This document shows positions 34,229-46,080 of a stretch of DNA of 64,000 nucleotides, piece by piece; position 1 is the first letter of the stretch; each line of letters begins with the position of its first letter. The DNA lies in NCBI RefSeq assembly GCF_902825235.1, contig NZ_CADEAJ010000001.1, forward strand, positions 65,096-129,095, written 5' to 3'. The notes under the pieces are model-generated. The model worked only from the letters and a program-made list of their open reading frames with translations. It was not told where the DNA came from and searched no databases. Made by a program: the position numbers and the translations under genes. Origin of the DNA: Bartonella vinsonii subsp. vinsonii. GTDB lineage: Bacteria > Pseudomonadota > Alphaproteobacteria > Rhizobiales > Rhizobiaceae.

Positions 34229-35232
34229 GATAAAGCTACAAAAGAAATAATCAAATAAACGAGATTATGGACGATTTTGTCGCGCTGTTGTACTTATAAT
34301 GAAGTCGGAAAAACATAACAGTTCAACATGCTATGGCAGTATTAATGGAAAATAATTGAAATGATATCATCATAAAACGTCTGTTATTTTAACTTCTCAT
34401 CTTGATTTGAAAAATTTATGAATTATCCGTCAAACAAGCGCTAACAAAAAAATTAGCGTAATGATAGATTCTATTTTAAAATTGTTTTTATCCCTAAAAC
34501 TAACGTCACCTGCATGAATAATTTCTCCATTTTGATGCCTATAGAAACTCTTCATAAATCGTGAAAGTCACTTTGATTATAGACCAAGGATAAACTTGCT
34601 AGGCAGCTTCTAAAACATAAATTCAAAGGATAATTTTGTGAATCCTATAAAGAGTGTAAGAACACAATAATTTTTCAATAAATGAAAAATCTGCTTTAGG
34701 AAACATTCACACAATTGGAATACAAACAAATCCCTCAAAATTATCGCGTTATAAATATAAGATATTGATTTATAACGACAATTCATCGTTTTGCATGTTG
34801 AATTAGATCCCCGAATATTGTAAGATTCTCTCATCTTAAATCCTCTCATTTTGTATCAATCATAATCATTTATTTGCACGTCATAAGCGGGGCTGGTGTG
34901 TGGGTAAAAAACTCTAAAGAAAGGAGTAAATTCAAATACCGCACTAGCTATAACTGAATGACATTTATTGTCTGTATCCTTCACTCTTCTCTTCTGTTTT
35001 GCTCATTGGAGACATTTTGGTTTTTTATCAGATATTTACAAGACAGATCCCGTTAACTCAGTACAACCTTACAAAGGAAATATGCAGCTTTCAACAAATT
35101 CGTTTGACCTTTTGATGGTTCCTGTTTAAATGGATCAACATATTTTTGAAATAAAACTGTCGTGGCGTGTTCATGTGTAATACTATAAATCTAGGTGAAA
35201 GCTGTGTTCCATCACTTCAGAAAGGGGGGACC
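34229..35232. other. One-kilobase intergenic region, no gene recognised
   Basis: About 1000 AT-rich bases lie between znuA and ugpB. All six frames are broken by stops, and the longest open piece (79 codons, minus strand, 34610-34849) has no ribosome site or recognisable similarity. It may be a decayed gene. Near the end, AAGGGGGGA at 35221-35230 is the ugpB ribosome site. Confidence 0.5.
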
Positions 35233-36558
35233 ATGAGTCGTTTTTATCTTTCTATAACAGCATTTATGGCTGCTATCAGCATGACAACAGCGAGTTTTGC
35301 GCAAACAAAAATTAGCTTTTGGCATTCTATGAGCGGTGAGTTAGGAAAACAAACAGAGCGTCTCATTAACGACTTTAATGCCAGTCAGTCTGATTACAAA
35401 GTTGTTCCTTCATTTCGTGGTGAGTATGAAGAAGGTATGGTTGCGCTCATTTCAGCATTTCGTGGCAAGCAACAACCAGTCCTTGCCCAAATCTATGAAA
35501 TTGGTACTGGAACTATGATGGCTGCCAAAGGTGCCGTTTATCCGATTTATCAACTTATGGCTGATACAAAACAAGAATTTGATTCCGCTGATTATTTGCC
35601 TGCTATCAGTGGTTATTATTCTGATGTGCAGGGGCAGATGCTTTCTATGCCATTCAACGCTTCAACACCAATCCTTTATTATAATAAAGATATCTTTAAA
35701 AAAGCAGGACTTAACCCAGACCAACCACCTAAAACATGGCAAGATATAGAAGACTTCTCCAAGAAAATTCTTGAAACTAAAGCGGCGAGTTGTGGCTTTA
35801 CAATGTCTTATGCATCTCAATGGATTGGTATAGAAAATTTTTCAGCATTGCACAATGTGCCTTTTGGAACAAAAGAAAATGGTTTTAATGGGCTTGATTC
35901 AAAACTCACCTTTAACGGGCCTCTCCAAGTGCGTATGTGGACAGACCTTAAAAAATGGTCTGATCAAGGCGTTTTTCGCTATGGAGGTCCAGCTGGAGCA
36001 TTAGATGCAACACCAATGTTTATGACGCAAAATTGCGCTATCTTTATGGAATCTTCAGGATCTCGTGCAGGAATCCTTTCCGAAGCACAATTCAATGTTG
36101 GATTTGGTCAGCTCCCTTATTATGATGATGTAGAAGGTGCTCCACAGAATTCAATTATTGGTGGTGCTTCTATTTGGGTTTTGAGAGGTCATACCCCTGA
36201 AGAATATGCTGGTGCAGCCGCTTTCCTTAAATATCTCTCGAGAGCAGATAATCAAGCTAAATGGCACCAAATGACAGGTTATCTTCCCACAACAAAGGCT
36301 GCTTATGAATTAAGCAAAAAACAGCATTATTATGATAAAAATGCTGGTGCGGATATTGCTATTAAACAGATCACTCTCAACCCACCAACTGTTAACTCAA
36401 AGGGTATAAGATTTGGTAATTTACCACAAATTCGTTCTATTCTTGATCAAGAATTAGAAGCTGTCCTTAGCGGATCAAAAACACCAAAAGATGGATTAGA
36501 TGCAACCGTTGAACGTGGTAACAAACTTTTACGTGAATTTGAAAAAGCCAATCGTTAA
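35233..36558 (+). CDS. ugpB: Glycerol-3-phosphate ABC transporter, periplasmic binding protein
   Basis: UgpB captures sn-glycerol-3-phosphate and glycerophosphodiesters in the periplasm. ATG 35233 follows a strong ribosome site and starts MSRFYLSITAF with a signal peptide cleaved near SFAQ, giving 441 residues. An upstream in-frame ATG at 35167 would bury the signal peptide and is rejected. Family features include KISFWHSMSGELGKQTERLI, FNASTPILYYNKDIFKKAGL and IGGASIWVLRGHTPEEY. It is the first gene of ugpBAEC. Confidence 0.94.
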   Translation: MSRFYLSITAFMAAISMTTASFAQTKISFWHSMSGELGKQTERLINDFNASQSDYKVVPSFRGEYEEGMVALISAFRGKQQPVLAQIYEIGTGTMMAAKGAVYPIYQLMADTKQEFDSADYLPAISGYYSDVQGQMLSMPFNASTPILYYNKDIFKKAGLNPDQPPKTWQDIEDFSKKILETKAASCGFTMSYASQWIGIENFSALHNVPFGTKENGFNGLDSKLTFNGPLQVRMWTDLKKWSDQGVFRYGGPAGALDATPMFMTQNCAIFMESSGSRAGILSEAQFNVGFGQLPYYDDVEGAPQNSIIGGASIWVLRGHTPEEYAGAAAFLKYLSRADNQAKWHQMTGYLPTTKAAYELSKKQHYYDKNAGADIAIKQITLNPPTVNSKGIRFGNLPQIRSILDQELEAVLSGSKTPKDGLDATVERGNKLLREFEKANR

Positions 36559-36665
36559 GGTTTCACTATTATTATTAAATATCAAAATTTTAACCAAACA
36601 GTTAAGTCCTTTTAGTTCTTTTTTGTTCGCCTTCCTAAAGTCTCTGTATTTAAAGAGCCAAACGA

Positions 36666-37550
36666 ATGCAAGAAAAACACGCATATTTCAAAAATACTCT
36701 GCTCCCTTATGGGCTGCTTTTTCCTCAGCTCCTTGTGACTTTTTTGTTTTTCTTTTGGCCTGCTGCCCAAGCAATAAAATCCTCTTTCGAGCGTGAAGAT
36801 CCTTTTGGATTTACGACAACTTTTATTGGTTTTGAAAATTATGTGACAATTCTCTCTGATCCTGCTTATTTGAAATCACTTCTCACAACTGCAGTCTTTT
36901 CTATTTCTGTCACTGTCGTTTCCATGTCAATATCACTTCTTTTAGCGGTCTGTGTTGATCGCGTCATCCGTGCCAAAAAAGCCTACACAACACTTTTACT
37001 TTGGCCTTATGCTATTGCTCCAGTATTGGCGGGTATTTTATGGTTGTTTATTTTTCATCCAACCATTGGCGTTATCCCGTTTCTTTTAGAGAAAATAGGT
37101 ATTATATGGAATTATCGTATTAATGGCATTCAAGCAATGATCCTTATCGTGATTGCAGCCAGTTGGAAACAGATCTCCTATAATTTTCTCTTTTTTCTCG
37201 CGGGCCTCCAATCTGTTCCACGTTCCCAAATAGAAGCAGCAGCGATTGATGGTGCTGGTCCTTTTAAACGATTTTGGACCGTGGTTTTTCCGCAAATTTC
37301 ACCGACTACATTTTTTCTTCTCATCGTCAATATTCATTATGTTATGTTTGATACATTCGGTATTATTGATAATATCACCTCTGGAGGTCCTGCGCGTGCA
37401 ACAAGCACTCTTGTTTACAAAGTGTATGATGATGGTTTTAAAAATCAAATAATCGGTGCATCAGCAGCACAATCAACAATGTTGATGTTGATGGTTATTG
37501 TTTTAACGTTTATTCAGTTTCGCTGGATTGAACGTCGCGTACAATATTAG
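36666..37550 (+). CDS. ugpA: Glycerol-3-phosphate ABC transporter, permease UgpA
   Basis: This inner-membrane permease has 294 residues and six predicted helices. The EAA loop that contacts UgpC is present (EAAAIDGAGPFKRFWTVVFP). The N-terminus LLPYGLLFPQLLVTFLFFFW is typical of UgpA. It lies 107 bases after ugpB and just before ugpE. Confidence 0.94.
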   Translation: MQEKHAYFKNTLLPYGLLFPQLLVTFLFFFWPAAQAIKSSFEREDPFGFTTTFIGFENYVTILSDPAYLKSLLTTAVFSISVTVVSMSISLLLAVCVDRVIRAKKAYTTLLLWPYAIAPVLAGILWLFIFHPTIGVIPFLLEKIGIIWNYRINGIQAMILIVIAASWKQISYNFLFFLAGLQSVPRSQIEAAAIDGAGPFKRFWTVVFPQISPTTFFLLIVNIHYVMFDTFGIIDNITSGGPARATSTLVYKVYDDGFKNQIIGASAAQSTMLMLMVIVLTFIQFRWIERRVQY

Positions 37551-37560
37551 GAAGCGAATT

Positions 37561-38412
37561 ATGGTTGAAAATCGCCCTATTTTAAAATTTCTAACCCACC
37601 TCGTTCTTATTGTTGGTATTATTATTATTTGCTTTCCAGTTTATGTTGCTATTATTGCATCAACCCATAGTTCGGCAGCATTTAGCTCTGGAACACTTCC
37701 TCTTTTACCGGGAAAATATGCTCTAGAAAATTATAAAACAATCTTTGGTGATGGGCTTGTGCAGCGCGGACTTCCCAATCTCTGGCCTCTTTTAATGAAT
37801 TCGCTCATTATGGCGCTTGGTATTAGTATTGGAAAAATTATTATTTCCCTCTTCTCTGCTTATGCAATTGTTTATATGCGTTTCCCTTTCCGAAAAACTG
37901 CTTTTGCCCTCATCTTTATCACTCTGATGCTCCCCGTTGAAGTTCGTATTATTCCAACATATGCAGTCGTCGCACAATTAGGTATGATAAACACCTATGG
38001 TGGAATGATTATTCCACTTATTGCATCTGCAACTGCTACATTTTTATTTCGCCAGTTTTTTTTAACTGTCCCTGATGAACTCTTAGAAGCTGCTCGTGTT
38101 GATGGTGCAGGACCATTTAAATTTTTTAAAGATATTCTTCTCCCTCTCAGCAAAAGCAATATCGCCGCTTTATTTATCATTATGTTTATTTATGGATGGA
38201 TACAGTATCTCTGGCCTCTTATCGTTACAACTGATCAGAATCATCAAACTATCCTTATTATTCTAAAACAACTGATCGTAGAATCACTTCAACATAATCC
38301 TCAATGGAATATCCTCATGGCAGTATCGGTCGTTGCCATGGTGCCGCCTGTCCTTGTCGTCATCTGCATGCAGCGGCTTTTTATCAAAGGCCTTATTGAA
38401 ACGGAGAAATAA
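37561..38412 (+). CDS. ugpE: Glycerol-3-phosphate ABC transporter, permease UgpE
   Basis: This second membrane subunit has 283 residues and six helices, with the EAA loop [20 protein letters not shown] and the [20 protein letters not shown] segment. The frame opens upstream inside ugpA, but ATG 37561 has AGGA about eight bases before it and avoids the overlap. It ends two bases before the ugpC start. Confidence 0.94.
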   Translation: MVENRPILKFLTHLVLIVGIIIICFPVYVAIIASTHSSAAFSSGTLPLLPGKYALENYKTIFGDGLVQRGLPNLWPLLMNSLIMALGISIGKIIISLFSAYAIVYMRFPFRKTAFALIFITLMLPVEVRIIPTYAVVAQLGMINTYGGMIIPLIASATATFLFRQFFLTVPDELLEAARVDGAGPFKFFKDILLPLSKSNIAALFIIMFIYGWIQYLWPLIVTTDQNHQTILIILKQLIVESLQHNPQWNILMAVSVVAMVPPVLVVICMQRLFIKGLIETEK

Positions 38413-38414
38413 TT

Positions 38415-39461
38415 GTGGCCACAATCCGGTTATCAAATATAAAAAAACAGTATGAAAACGGCATTCTGGTCATTGACGATTTAAACTTAACTGTTGCCGA
38501 TAGTGAGCTCCTTGTCCTTGTTGGTCCTTCAGGATGTGGAAAATCAACTCTGTTACGCATCATTGCAGGGCTTGAGCAAGTCACTTCAGGTGAACTCTCT
38601 ATTGATAACGAGTGTATTAATGGACGTGAGCCAGCCGATCGCGACATTGCTATGGTTTTTCAAAATTATGCACTTTATCCCCATATGACAGTTCGTGGAA
38701 ACTTAGAATATGGTCTTAAAAATCGTAAAACACCTAAAGATGAAATTAGTAGACGTATCACACACGCTGCAAAACTTTTGCAAATAGAGCCATTTCTTGA
38801 TCGTAAACCACGACAATTATCAGGAGGGCAAAGACAGCGTGTTGCTATGGGGCGTGTGATTGTTCGTCAACCACGTGTCTTTCTTTTTGATGAACCTCTC
38901 TCAAATCTTGATGCAAAATTGCGTGCACAAATGTGCATTGAGATTAAAACACTTCAACGTTCATTGGGTACAACGAGCCTCTATGTTACCCATGATCAAC
39001 TAGAAGCGATGACACTGGCCGATAGAATCGTTGTTATGAATAAAGGAGCTATCGAGCAAATTGGAACGCCAATGGAGATTTATGACTGTCCAGCAACAAC
39101 ATTTGTTGCTGATTTTATTGGTTCTCCTCCTATGAACTTTCTTGATCGCCACATCTTAGAACAGCACTTAGGTCATTCATTATCTTATAGTAAAGAAACT
39201 GATCTTTTGGCCTTCAGACCAGAAATCATCTTGCTGGGAGAATATCCAGATAAAGGACCTGTCTTTCACACACAAATTGAACTTATCAAGCCTGTAGGAA
39301 CAGGATGCCATGTTGTAACGCGATGGAATGGCAACATTTTTACCACTGAAATAAAAGAGCGTCTTACAAATGACTACGGTAACAAGCTAAACTTCACTGT
39401 TGCTTATCAAAACTTTCATACTTTTAATAAAACCACTGGAAAACGCACAAATGATCAGTAA
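38415..39461 (+). CDS. ugpC: Glycerol-3-phosphate ABC transporter, ATP-binding protein
   Basis: This ATPase of the Ugp importer has 348 residues. It has Walker [20 protein letters not shown], signature [14 protein letters not shown], Walker [18 protein letters not shown] and the switch His in [11 protein letters not shown], followed by a C-terminal TOBE-like regulatory domain (~240-340) of the MalK/UgpC type. The start is GTG. The operon is convergent with the phosphodiesterase gene ugpQ. Confidence 0.94.
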   Translation: MATIRLSNIKKQYENGILVIDDLNLTVADSELLVLVGPSGCGKSTLLRIIAGLEQVTSGELSIDNECINGREPADRDIAMVFQNYALYPHMTVRGNLEYGLKNRKTPKDEISRRITHAAKLLQIEPFLDRKPRQLSGGQRQRVAMGRVIVRQPRVFLFDEPLSNLDAKLRAQMCIEIKTLQRSLGTTSLYVTHDQLEAMTLADRIVVMNKGAIEQIGTPMEIYDCPATTFVADFIGSPPMNFLDRHILEQHLGHSLSYSKETDLLAFRPEIILLGEYPDKGPVFHTQIELIKPVGTGCHVVTRWNGNIFTTEIKERLTNDYGNKLNFTVAYQNFHTFNKTTGKRTNDQ

Positions 39462-39727
39462 ATATAATGAAAGCTTTGATCTTATAAGCCACATTCAGTA
39501 AATACTGCTGTTCTCCTCTTAACCTCATTTGTTAGGAAGAAGAGCTCTTTTGTATGATAGAGGTGTATTTTGATAGAAAGATTTGTACTCAGTGAGAAGA
39601 AGAGGGATTAAGAAGAAATACGCAATAATTTATTGTTTTTATACACATTTTTACCATTCAGTGAGAATTTCGTCAAAATGGATTTTGAGACCCAAGAGTC
39701 GGTGACAAACTATAAGAGGCATGCCTT

Positions 39728-40450
39728 TTATCGTTGTGTACGCAATTGTAAAGCCAAATCGGGTTGATCTGTTGTAATATAATGTACAGGCATATCAAGC
39801 CAATGCGATAACCGAGCCTTCCCATTGATTGTCCATACCCCCACAGTAAAACCAACATCAAGCGCAGCTTCAATAAAGTCCCGTGAGACAATGGAGCCAT
39901 CTAAACTCAGGTCAGAATACCCCCTTTTTTTCCACTCAGAAAAATGATGGTACATATCACCTTCAAAGCTATCAATACATGGGCCAGATGTGATTCCTGC
40001 TTCAATAAAGGGATGAAGACTTGCAGGATCAAAACTAATTGCAGAAACCCGTTTTGCTAAATTTCGACTTTTTATCAACGCAAGCGCTTTTTGGGATAAA
40101 ATCGTTTCACGCTCAATTTCACCACATGTTTTGATTTCAAGATGCAATGCAACATTGGTTGGTACTAAAAGATCAAGCAACTCTTCTAATAAAGGAGGAG
40201 CTTCTCTACTTCCTTTGATGCAAAGTTGTTTGCGTGTTTCGTTATCAATATCATGAATATATCCTGGTTTGCCAACCAATTGTTCTAGACGAAAATCATG
40301 AAAGACAACCACTTCACCACTTTTAAGCAGATGAACATCACATTCAATCTCATCAACTCCCAATGCAATTGCATGACGAAATGCTGAAAGTGTATTCTCA
40401 GGATAAAGATGGGCTCCACCACGATGTGCAACAATTTTTTTCTCAGACAT
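39728..40450 (-). CDS. ugpQ: Glycerophosphodiester phosphodiesterase
   Basis: The enzyme hydrolyses glycerophosphodiesters to glycerol-3-phosphate and an alcohol. The GDPD signature is complete: IVAHRGGAHLYPENTLSAF, DEIECDVHLLKSGEVVVFHD, ALHLEIKTCG and a C-terminal VGVWTING. There is no signal peptide, so it acts in the cytoplasm on substrates brought in by the adjacent, convergent ugpBAEC. A GTG at 40462 could add four residues. ATG 40450 is preferred and gives 240 residues. Confidence 0.93.
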   Translation of the reverse strand: MSEKKIVAHRGGAHLYPENTLSAFRHAIALGVDEIECDVHLLKSGEVVVFHDFRLEQLVGKPGYIHDIDNETRKQLCIKGSREAPPLLEELLDLLVPTNVALHLEIKTCGEIERETILSQKALALIKSRNLAKRVSAISFDPASLHPFIEAGITSGPCIDSFEGDMYHHFSEWKKRGYSDLSLDGSIVSRDFIEAALDVGFTVGVWTINGKARLSHWLDMPVHYITTDQPDLALQLRTQR

Positions 40451-40624
40451 ATAAAACTTCACACTTGTTACTTTTAAACAATATTGGCTTATACAAAATC
40501 AGATCATGATTTCTAAAAATCACACTAAACAATAATTTTTTAAAAAAAATTCTTCTCCTGCATATTTGCTCGAATATCAAATTTTAAACAATACTCTCTT
40601 TAAAAGGTTTGAACTTTATTTCAA

Positions 40625-42181
40625 TTATTCCCATTCAATCGTACCAGGAGGTTTTGAAGTTACATCATACACGACACGATTAATCCCCCTTACTTCATTA
40701 ATGATGCGTGCCGCTGTTTTGCCTAAAAACTCCATATTATAGGGATAAAAGTCAGCGGTCATTCCGTCTACAGATGTGACCGCACGAAGAGCACAAACAA
40801 ATTCATAAGTGCGCCCATCACCCATCACACCGACAGTCTGAACAGGAAGAAGAACGGCAAAAGCTTGCCAAATTTCATCATAAAGACCAGCTTTACGGAT
40901 TTCATCAAGGTAAATGGCATCTGCCTCACGTAAAATTTCTAATTTTTCACGTGTCACTGCACCTGGACACCGAATTGCAAGACCGGGACCTGGGAAAGGA
41001 TGACGGCCAATAAACTGCTCAGGTAATCCTAATTCTCGCCCTAGCAAGCGAACCTCATCCTTAAAGAGTTCACGCAACGGCTCTACAAGTTTCATATTCA
41101 TCCGTTCCGGTAATCCGCCTACATTATGATGACTTTTAATTGTTACCGATTCGCCAATCGCTGAAATACTCTCAATAACATCTGGATAAAGTGTGCCCTG
41201 TGCTAAAAATTCTGCGCCTCCGATCTTTTTGGTCTCCTCTTCAAAAACTTCAATAAAAAGGCGACCAATCGTTTTGCGCTTTTTCTCTGGATCTGTTTCC
41301 CCTTCTAGAGCATCGATAAACATATTGGCGGCATTTACATGAATAAGCTCTATGTTGTAGTGATCTCGGAATAATGTAAGAACTTCTTCGGCCTCATTTT
41401 TGCGCATCAACCCATGGTCTACTAAAATACATGTGAGTTGATCTCCTATTGCTTCATGCAGGAGCACCGCCACGACTGATGAGTCCACACCACCTGAAAG
41501 ACCACAGATTACACGGTTTTTTCCTACTTTTTGTCGTATTGTAGCAATTGCCTGCTCACGATAAGAAGCCATTGACCAATCACCTTTAAGACCAGAGATT
41601 TTAAAAACAAAATTTTGCAAAAGCTTTGCACCATCTGGTGTATGAACAACTTCAGGATGAAACTGCACTGCGTAAAGGCGTCTTTTTTCATCGGCAATAG
41701 CAGCATAGGGAGCACCTTGTGAGGTTCCTATTACATGAAATCCTTCTGGTAAAACGGTCACACGGTCACCGTGACTCATCCATACTTGATAAGACGAGCC
41801 TTTTTCCCACACACCATCAAAAAGTGCACTCTCTTCTTGCACTTCCAAAAAAGCGCGCCCAAATTCACGCTCATATCCAGCTTCAACTTTTCCCCCAAGC
41901 TGAACACACATGACTTGTTCACCATAACAAATACCAAGCACTGGCATACCAATTTCAAAAACTTCCATCGGAGCACGCGGCGAACCATCATCAATAACTG
42001 AATGAGGACTCCCTGATAAAATAATAGCTTTAGGCCTTGTTCTTTTTATGCCTTCTAAAGCCAATTGAAAAGGAACAATTTCACAATAGATGCCCATTAC
42101 TCGCACCCGCCGTGCAATAAGTTGTGTAACTTGTGAACCAAAATCAATGATAAGAACAGTGTCTGGATGTGAGATGTTCAT
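40625..42181 (-). CDS. guaA: GMP synthase (glutamine-hydrolysing)
   Basis: GuaA aminates XMP to GMP. The 518 residues have a class I glutamine amidotransferase domain (1-~195; catalytic Cys in VLGICYGEQ, His in [13 protein letters not shown]), an ATP pyrophosphatase domain (P-loop [15 protein letters not shown]) and the C-terminal dimerisation domain ending [10 protein letters not shown]. It acts directly after GuaB, encoded about 2.3 kb away on the same strand. Confidence 0.98.
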   Translation of the reverse strand: MNISHPDTVLIIDFGSQVTQLIARRVRVMGIYCEIVPFQLALEGIKRTRPKAIILSGSPHSVIDDGSPRAPMEVFEIGMPVLGICYGEQVMCVQLGGKVEAGYEREFGRAFLEVQEESALFDGVWEKGSSYQVWMSHGDRVTVLPEGFHVIGTSQGAPYAAIADEKRRLYAVQFHPEVVHTPDGAKLLQNFVFKISGLKGDWSMASYREQAIATIRQKVGKNRVICGLSGGVDSSVVAVLLHEAIGDQLTCILVDHGLMRKNEAEEVLTLFRDHYNIELIHVNAANMFIDALEGETDPEKKRKTIGRLFIEVFEEETKKIGGAEFLAQGTLYPDVIESISAIGESVTIKSHHNVGGLPERMNMKLVEPLRELFKDEVRLLGRELGLPEQFIGRHPFPGPGLAIRCPGAVTREKLEILREADAIYLDEIRKAGLYDEIWQAFAVLLPVQTVGVMGDGRTYEFVCALRAVTSVDGMTADFYPYNMEFLGKTAARIINEVRGINRVVYDVTSKPPGTIEWE

Positions 42182-42314
42182 AGAAAACCAATCAATAATT
42201 GTAAAAAAGAACTAATATGATTTATTATTCAATCTTTCTCTTTTCACAAGCCTGTTCACTTGAGAAAAATATTTTTCTCGTAAAATTTAAGATAAAAAAC
42301 GCGAAAAATATGTA

Positions 42315-43601
42315 TTAATGTTTTTTTTGCAACACAGACAAAAAGAAACCATCTGTTTTTGTTGTTGCTGGCGATAAGGTAAGTCCATAATTTGAAAAAA
42401 TCGGCTGCACAGGCGAAAAACTAAAATGTTTCTGCCAAAGTGCACGCATATTTATGGGACAAAAATTCGAATGTTGTTGAAGAAAATGGGAAATTTGTTC
42501 CTCATTTTCATCCACAAAAAGAGAGCATGTAATATAGACTACACGCCCATTTGGTTTAAGATAATCTATAGCTTCATTCAAAATCGCCTTCTGTTCTGTT
42601 TGGCGTTGTCTTACCTGTTCTAATGTCAAACGCCACTTCGTATCTGGTCGCCGCCGCCATGTTCCTGTACCACTGCATGGTGCGTCTAGTAAAACGATAT
42701 CCATCTGACCTATTAACGGCTTTAATTCTGCTCCATGCCATCGTAGCGCTACATTACGAACACCAGCACGTCGAAGACGGTCAAAAAGAGGAGCCAAACG
42801 CGCTTTATCTGAATCATAAGCATAAATTTGCCCCTGATTCTTCATACTAGCAGCTAACGCCAACGTTTTTCCACCAGCCCCAGCACAATAATCCAAGACC
42901 TGCATATTTGCTTTTGCCTCAACAAGATCAGCAACAATCTGAGACCCCAAATCCTGTATTTCAAAGTATCCCTTTTGAAAAGAAAACTCCTTCTGAACAT
43001 TGGGATGACGCTCAAACTTTTCAAGTGGCGCAATTCTTAAAGCTTGCTGAAACCATAAAAACGGTTGAGCTTTAGTTTTTACGAGTTCTTTAAGCACCTG
43101 CTCTGGCGTTGCCTTCAAGCTATTCACACGTAAATCTAAAGAAGGGCGTGTTGCTAATGCAGCAGCCTCAATGACCCAATTATCAGCAAATAAAGGCATA
43201 AGATGCGCTTGACACCATTGGGGAATATCACCACGAATATAATCTGGTGCATCAATTAATTGCTGCTTTTGCCATGATTGACGCTGCCTATCTCCTAATG
43301 GCTGTGGAGCAAATCGATCCCCCTCTAACTCACCATCAATTTGTGCAATTGTCATTTTTCCAGTATCTAATAAAGTCCCGAAAACAATATCCCGCACATC
43401 ATCACTCTCCATCCGCCATTGTAAAGAATAACGCCTTCTCAAGACATCATAAACAATTGTACCAATTGCTGCACGATCACTTGCTCCCGCAAAGCGATGA
43501 GAAAGCCCCCAAGATTTTAAAACTTCACCTGCTGAGCAACGCCGTGTTTCTATCTCTTGTAGAATATCTATCGCTGCGCACAAACGCCCACCTAAGCGCA
43601 T
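42315..43601 (-). CDS. RsmB/NOP family RNA cytosine-C5 methyltransferase
   Basis: The protein has 428 residues. The N-terminal ~135 residues resemble the NusB-like region of RsmB. The catalytic domain has SAM motif LDYCAGAGGKTLALAASM, motif IV DAPCSGTGTWRRRPDTKW and motif VI YITCSLF, so both Cys residues of m5C methyltransferases are kept. The likely target is 16S rRNA C967 or another rRNA/tRNA cytosine, which is inference. The start region MRLGGRLCAAIDILQEIETR is typical of rhizobial homologues. Confidence 0.9.
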   Translation of the reverse strand: MRLGGRLCAAIDILQEIETRRCSAGEVLKSWGLSHRFAGASDRAAIGTIVYDVLRRRYSLQWRMESDDVRDIVFGTLLDTGKMTIAQIDGELEGDRFAPQPLGDRQRQSWQKQQLIDAPDYIRGDIPQWCQAHLMPLFADNWVIEAAALATRPSLDLRVNSLKATPEQVLKELVKTKAQPFLWFQQALRIAPLEKFERHPNVQKEFSFQKGYFEIQDLGSQIVADLVEAKANMQVLDYCAGAGGKTLALAASMKNQGQIYAYDSDKARLAPLFDRLRRAGVRNVALRWHGAELKPLIGQMDIVLLDAPCSGTGTWRRRPDTKWRLTLEQVRQRQTEQKAILNEAIDYLKPNGRVVYITCSLFVDENEEQISHFLQQHSNFCPINMRALWQKHFSFSPVQPIFSNYGLTLSPATTKTDGFFLSVLQKKH

Positions 43602-44121
43602 TCATTTCTCCCATTGAAGTTTTACAAGACTCTAAGCAATATAAGCAAAAACAAAATTATCTTTCTCCATGTTAATGAATTTTTTTAAAATCATGCAAAA
43701 CTTTCATTGGAAGTTGAATGATTCTGGCCTCACTTTTTTATAACATTTCAAATTCATTATTGCATGGTCTCTCCACTTACATTCCCATCATTCCAAAATA
43801 CATATGCCTTATTTGATACTACAAAACAGCTTGTATCCTTAAAGTTCTCTTTCAATATGTGTCCGTAAAAATCATCATCCCCTTATTCTTTGGTAAATTA
43901 AGTTTTCATAGCTCTCTATAAACAGCAGGCGCCAACAAATATTTCACATCTTGAAAAGATTCTCTTTCTAAAAAGGTGAAAAATACTTCTCCTAAGGCTA
44001 GAACATCCATCTTATCCTCTACAAAATATTAACTTTTTAGAAAACGCTTGGAACCACTATTTGGCATGACCGTTTTTACTGTACTGGCATTTCAAGCTAG
44101 GTAATTTAAAAGGAGAAAATA
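43602..44121. other. Gene-free region upstream of a small stress-type gene
   Basis: About 520 AT-rich bases lie upstream of the small gene at 44122. The first ~440 show nothing. The last 75 hold a promoter motif and ribosome site listed separately. Confidence 0.45.
44050..44074 (+). promoter_or_regulatory. Candidate EcfG/RpoE-type general stress promoter
   Basis: GGAAC at 44050-44054, exactly 16 bases, then CGTT at 44071-44074. This is the alphaproteobacterial general stress sigma factor consensus (GGAAC-N16/17-CGTT). The expected transcript would start near 44080-44085, giving a leader of about 40 bases to the ATG at 44122. Confidence 0.65.
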
Positions 44122-44271
44122 ATGAACACTTATAATAATGAGAAAACAACTTCATCTAAAAGCCGTAACAATACATCACCCTCAAACAATGGAAAGAAAT
44201 CCATCCAAAGTGATCAGGCTAACACTCGCCAACGCGCGTCAAAGACGGGGCGGAAGGCTACAAAAAGCTAA
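44122..44271 (+). CDS. Small basic hypothetical protein, 49 residues
   Basis: This short open frame is unusually well framed. AGGAGA at 44111-44116 is a strong ribosome site, GGAAC-N16-CGTT lies upstream, and a perfect 11-base-pair terminator follows 27 bases after the stop. The product starts MNTYNNEKTTSSKSRNNTSP and ends QRASKTGRKATKS. It is rich in Ser, Asn, Thr, Lys and Arg, strongly basic, without hydrophobic segments and probably disordered. I do not recognise the family. The tail is loosely histone-like, so nucleic-acid binding under stress is one guess, nothing more. Confidence 0.75.
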   Translation: MNTYNNEKTTSSKSRNNTSPSNNGKKSIQSDQANTRQRASKTGRKATKS

Positions 44272-44298
44272 TTCACTTCATTTCATATAACTCAAGAG

Positions 44299-44330
44299 AA
44301 GAATTGGAGTATAAATCTCCAATTCTTTTT
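44299..44330 (+). terminator. Rho-independent terminator after the 49-residue gene
   Basis: AAGAATTGGAG (from 44299) pairs perfectly with CTCCAATTCTT (to 44328) over a 7-8 base loop, followed by TTT. Confidence 0.85.
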
Positions 44331-44366
44331 CTCTTCTTCTAAAATTATGAAACCAAATTACAAAGA

Positions 44367-44395
44367 GAAAAATGGTAGTCTCTCTCCATTTTTTC
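44367..44395 (-). terminator. Probable terminator downstream of guaB
   Basis: GAAAAATGG at 44367-44375 pairs with CCATTTTTTC at 44386-44395 around a 10-base loop. Read on the minus strand, it follows guaB by ~45 bases and ends in a T-rich tract. It may serve both strands. Confidence 0.55.
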
Positions 44396-44438
44396 AAAAG
44401 CTTTTATACCATACACAATGGTTCTAAGCTTTTATGCA

Positions 44439-45995
<1,557 letters not shown>

Positions 45996-46080
45996 TCATA
46001 GTTGCGGATTGGCAAAGAATTATGCCATGCTACAAAAAAAATGAAAAGAAAAATAATTTTTCAATTATAGTTTATAAAAT

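Noticed and set aside
34610..34849. 79-codon minus-strand open frame between znuA and ugpB
   Set aside because: It has no ribosome site, low-complexity AT-rich coding and no similarity that I recognise.
35159..35180. Possible Pho box (CTGTCGT-N4-TGTTCAT) upstream of ugpB
   Set aside because: The second repeat matches the consensus poorly, so phosphate control is not supported by sequence alone.
35167..35232. Upstream ATG extending ugpB by 22 residues
   Set aside because: It would place the signal peptide internally. ATG 35233 has a much better ribosome site.
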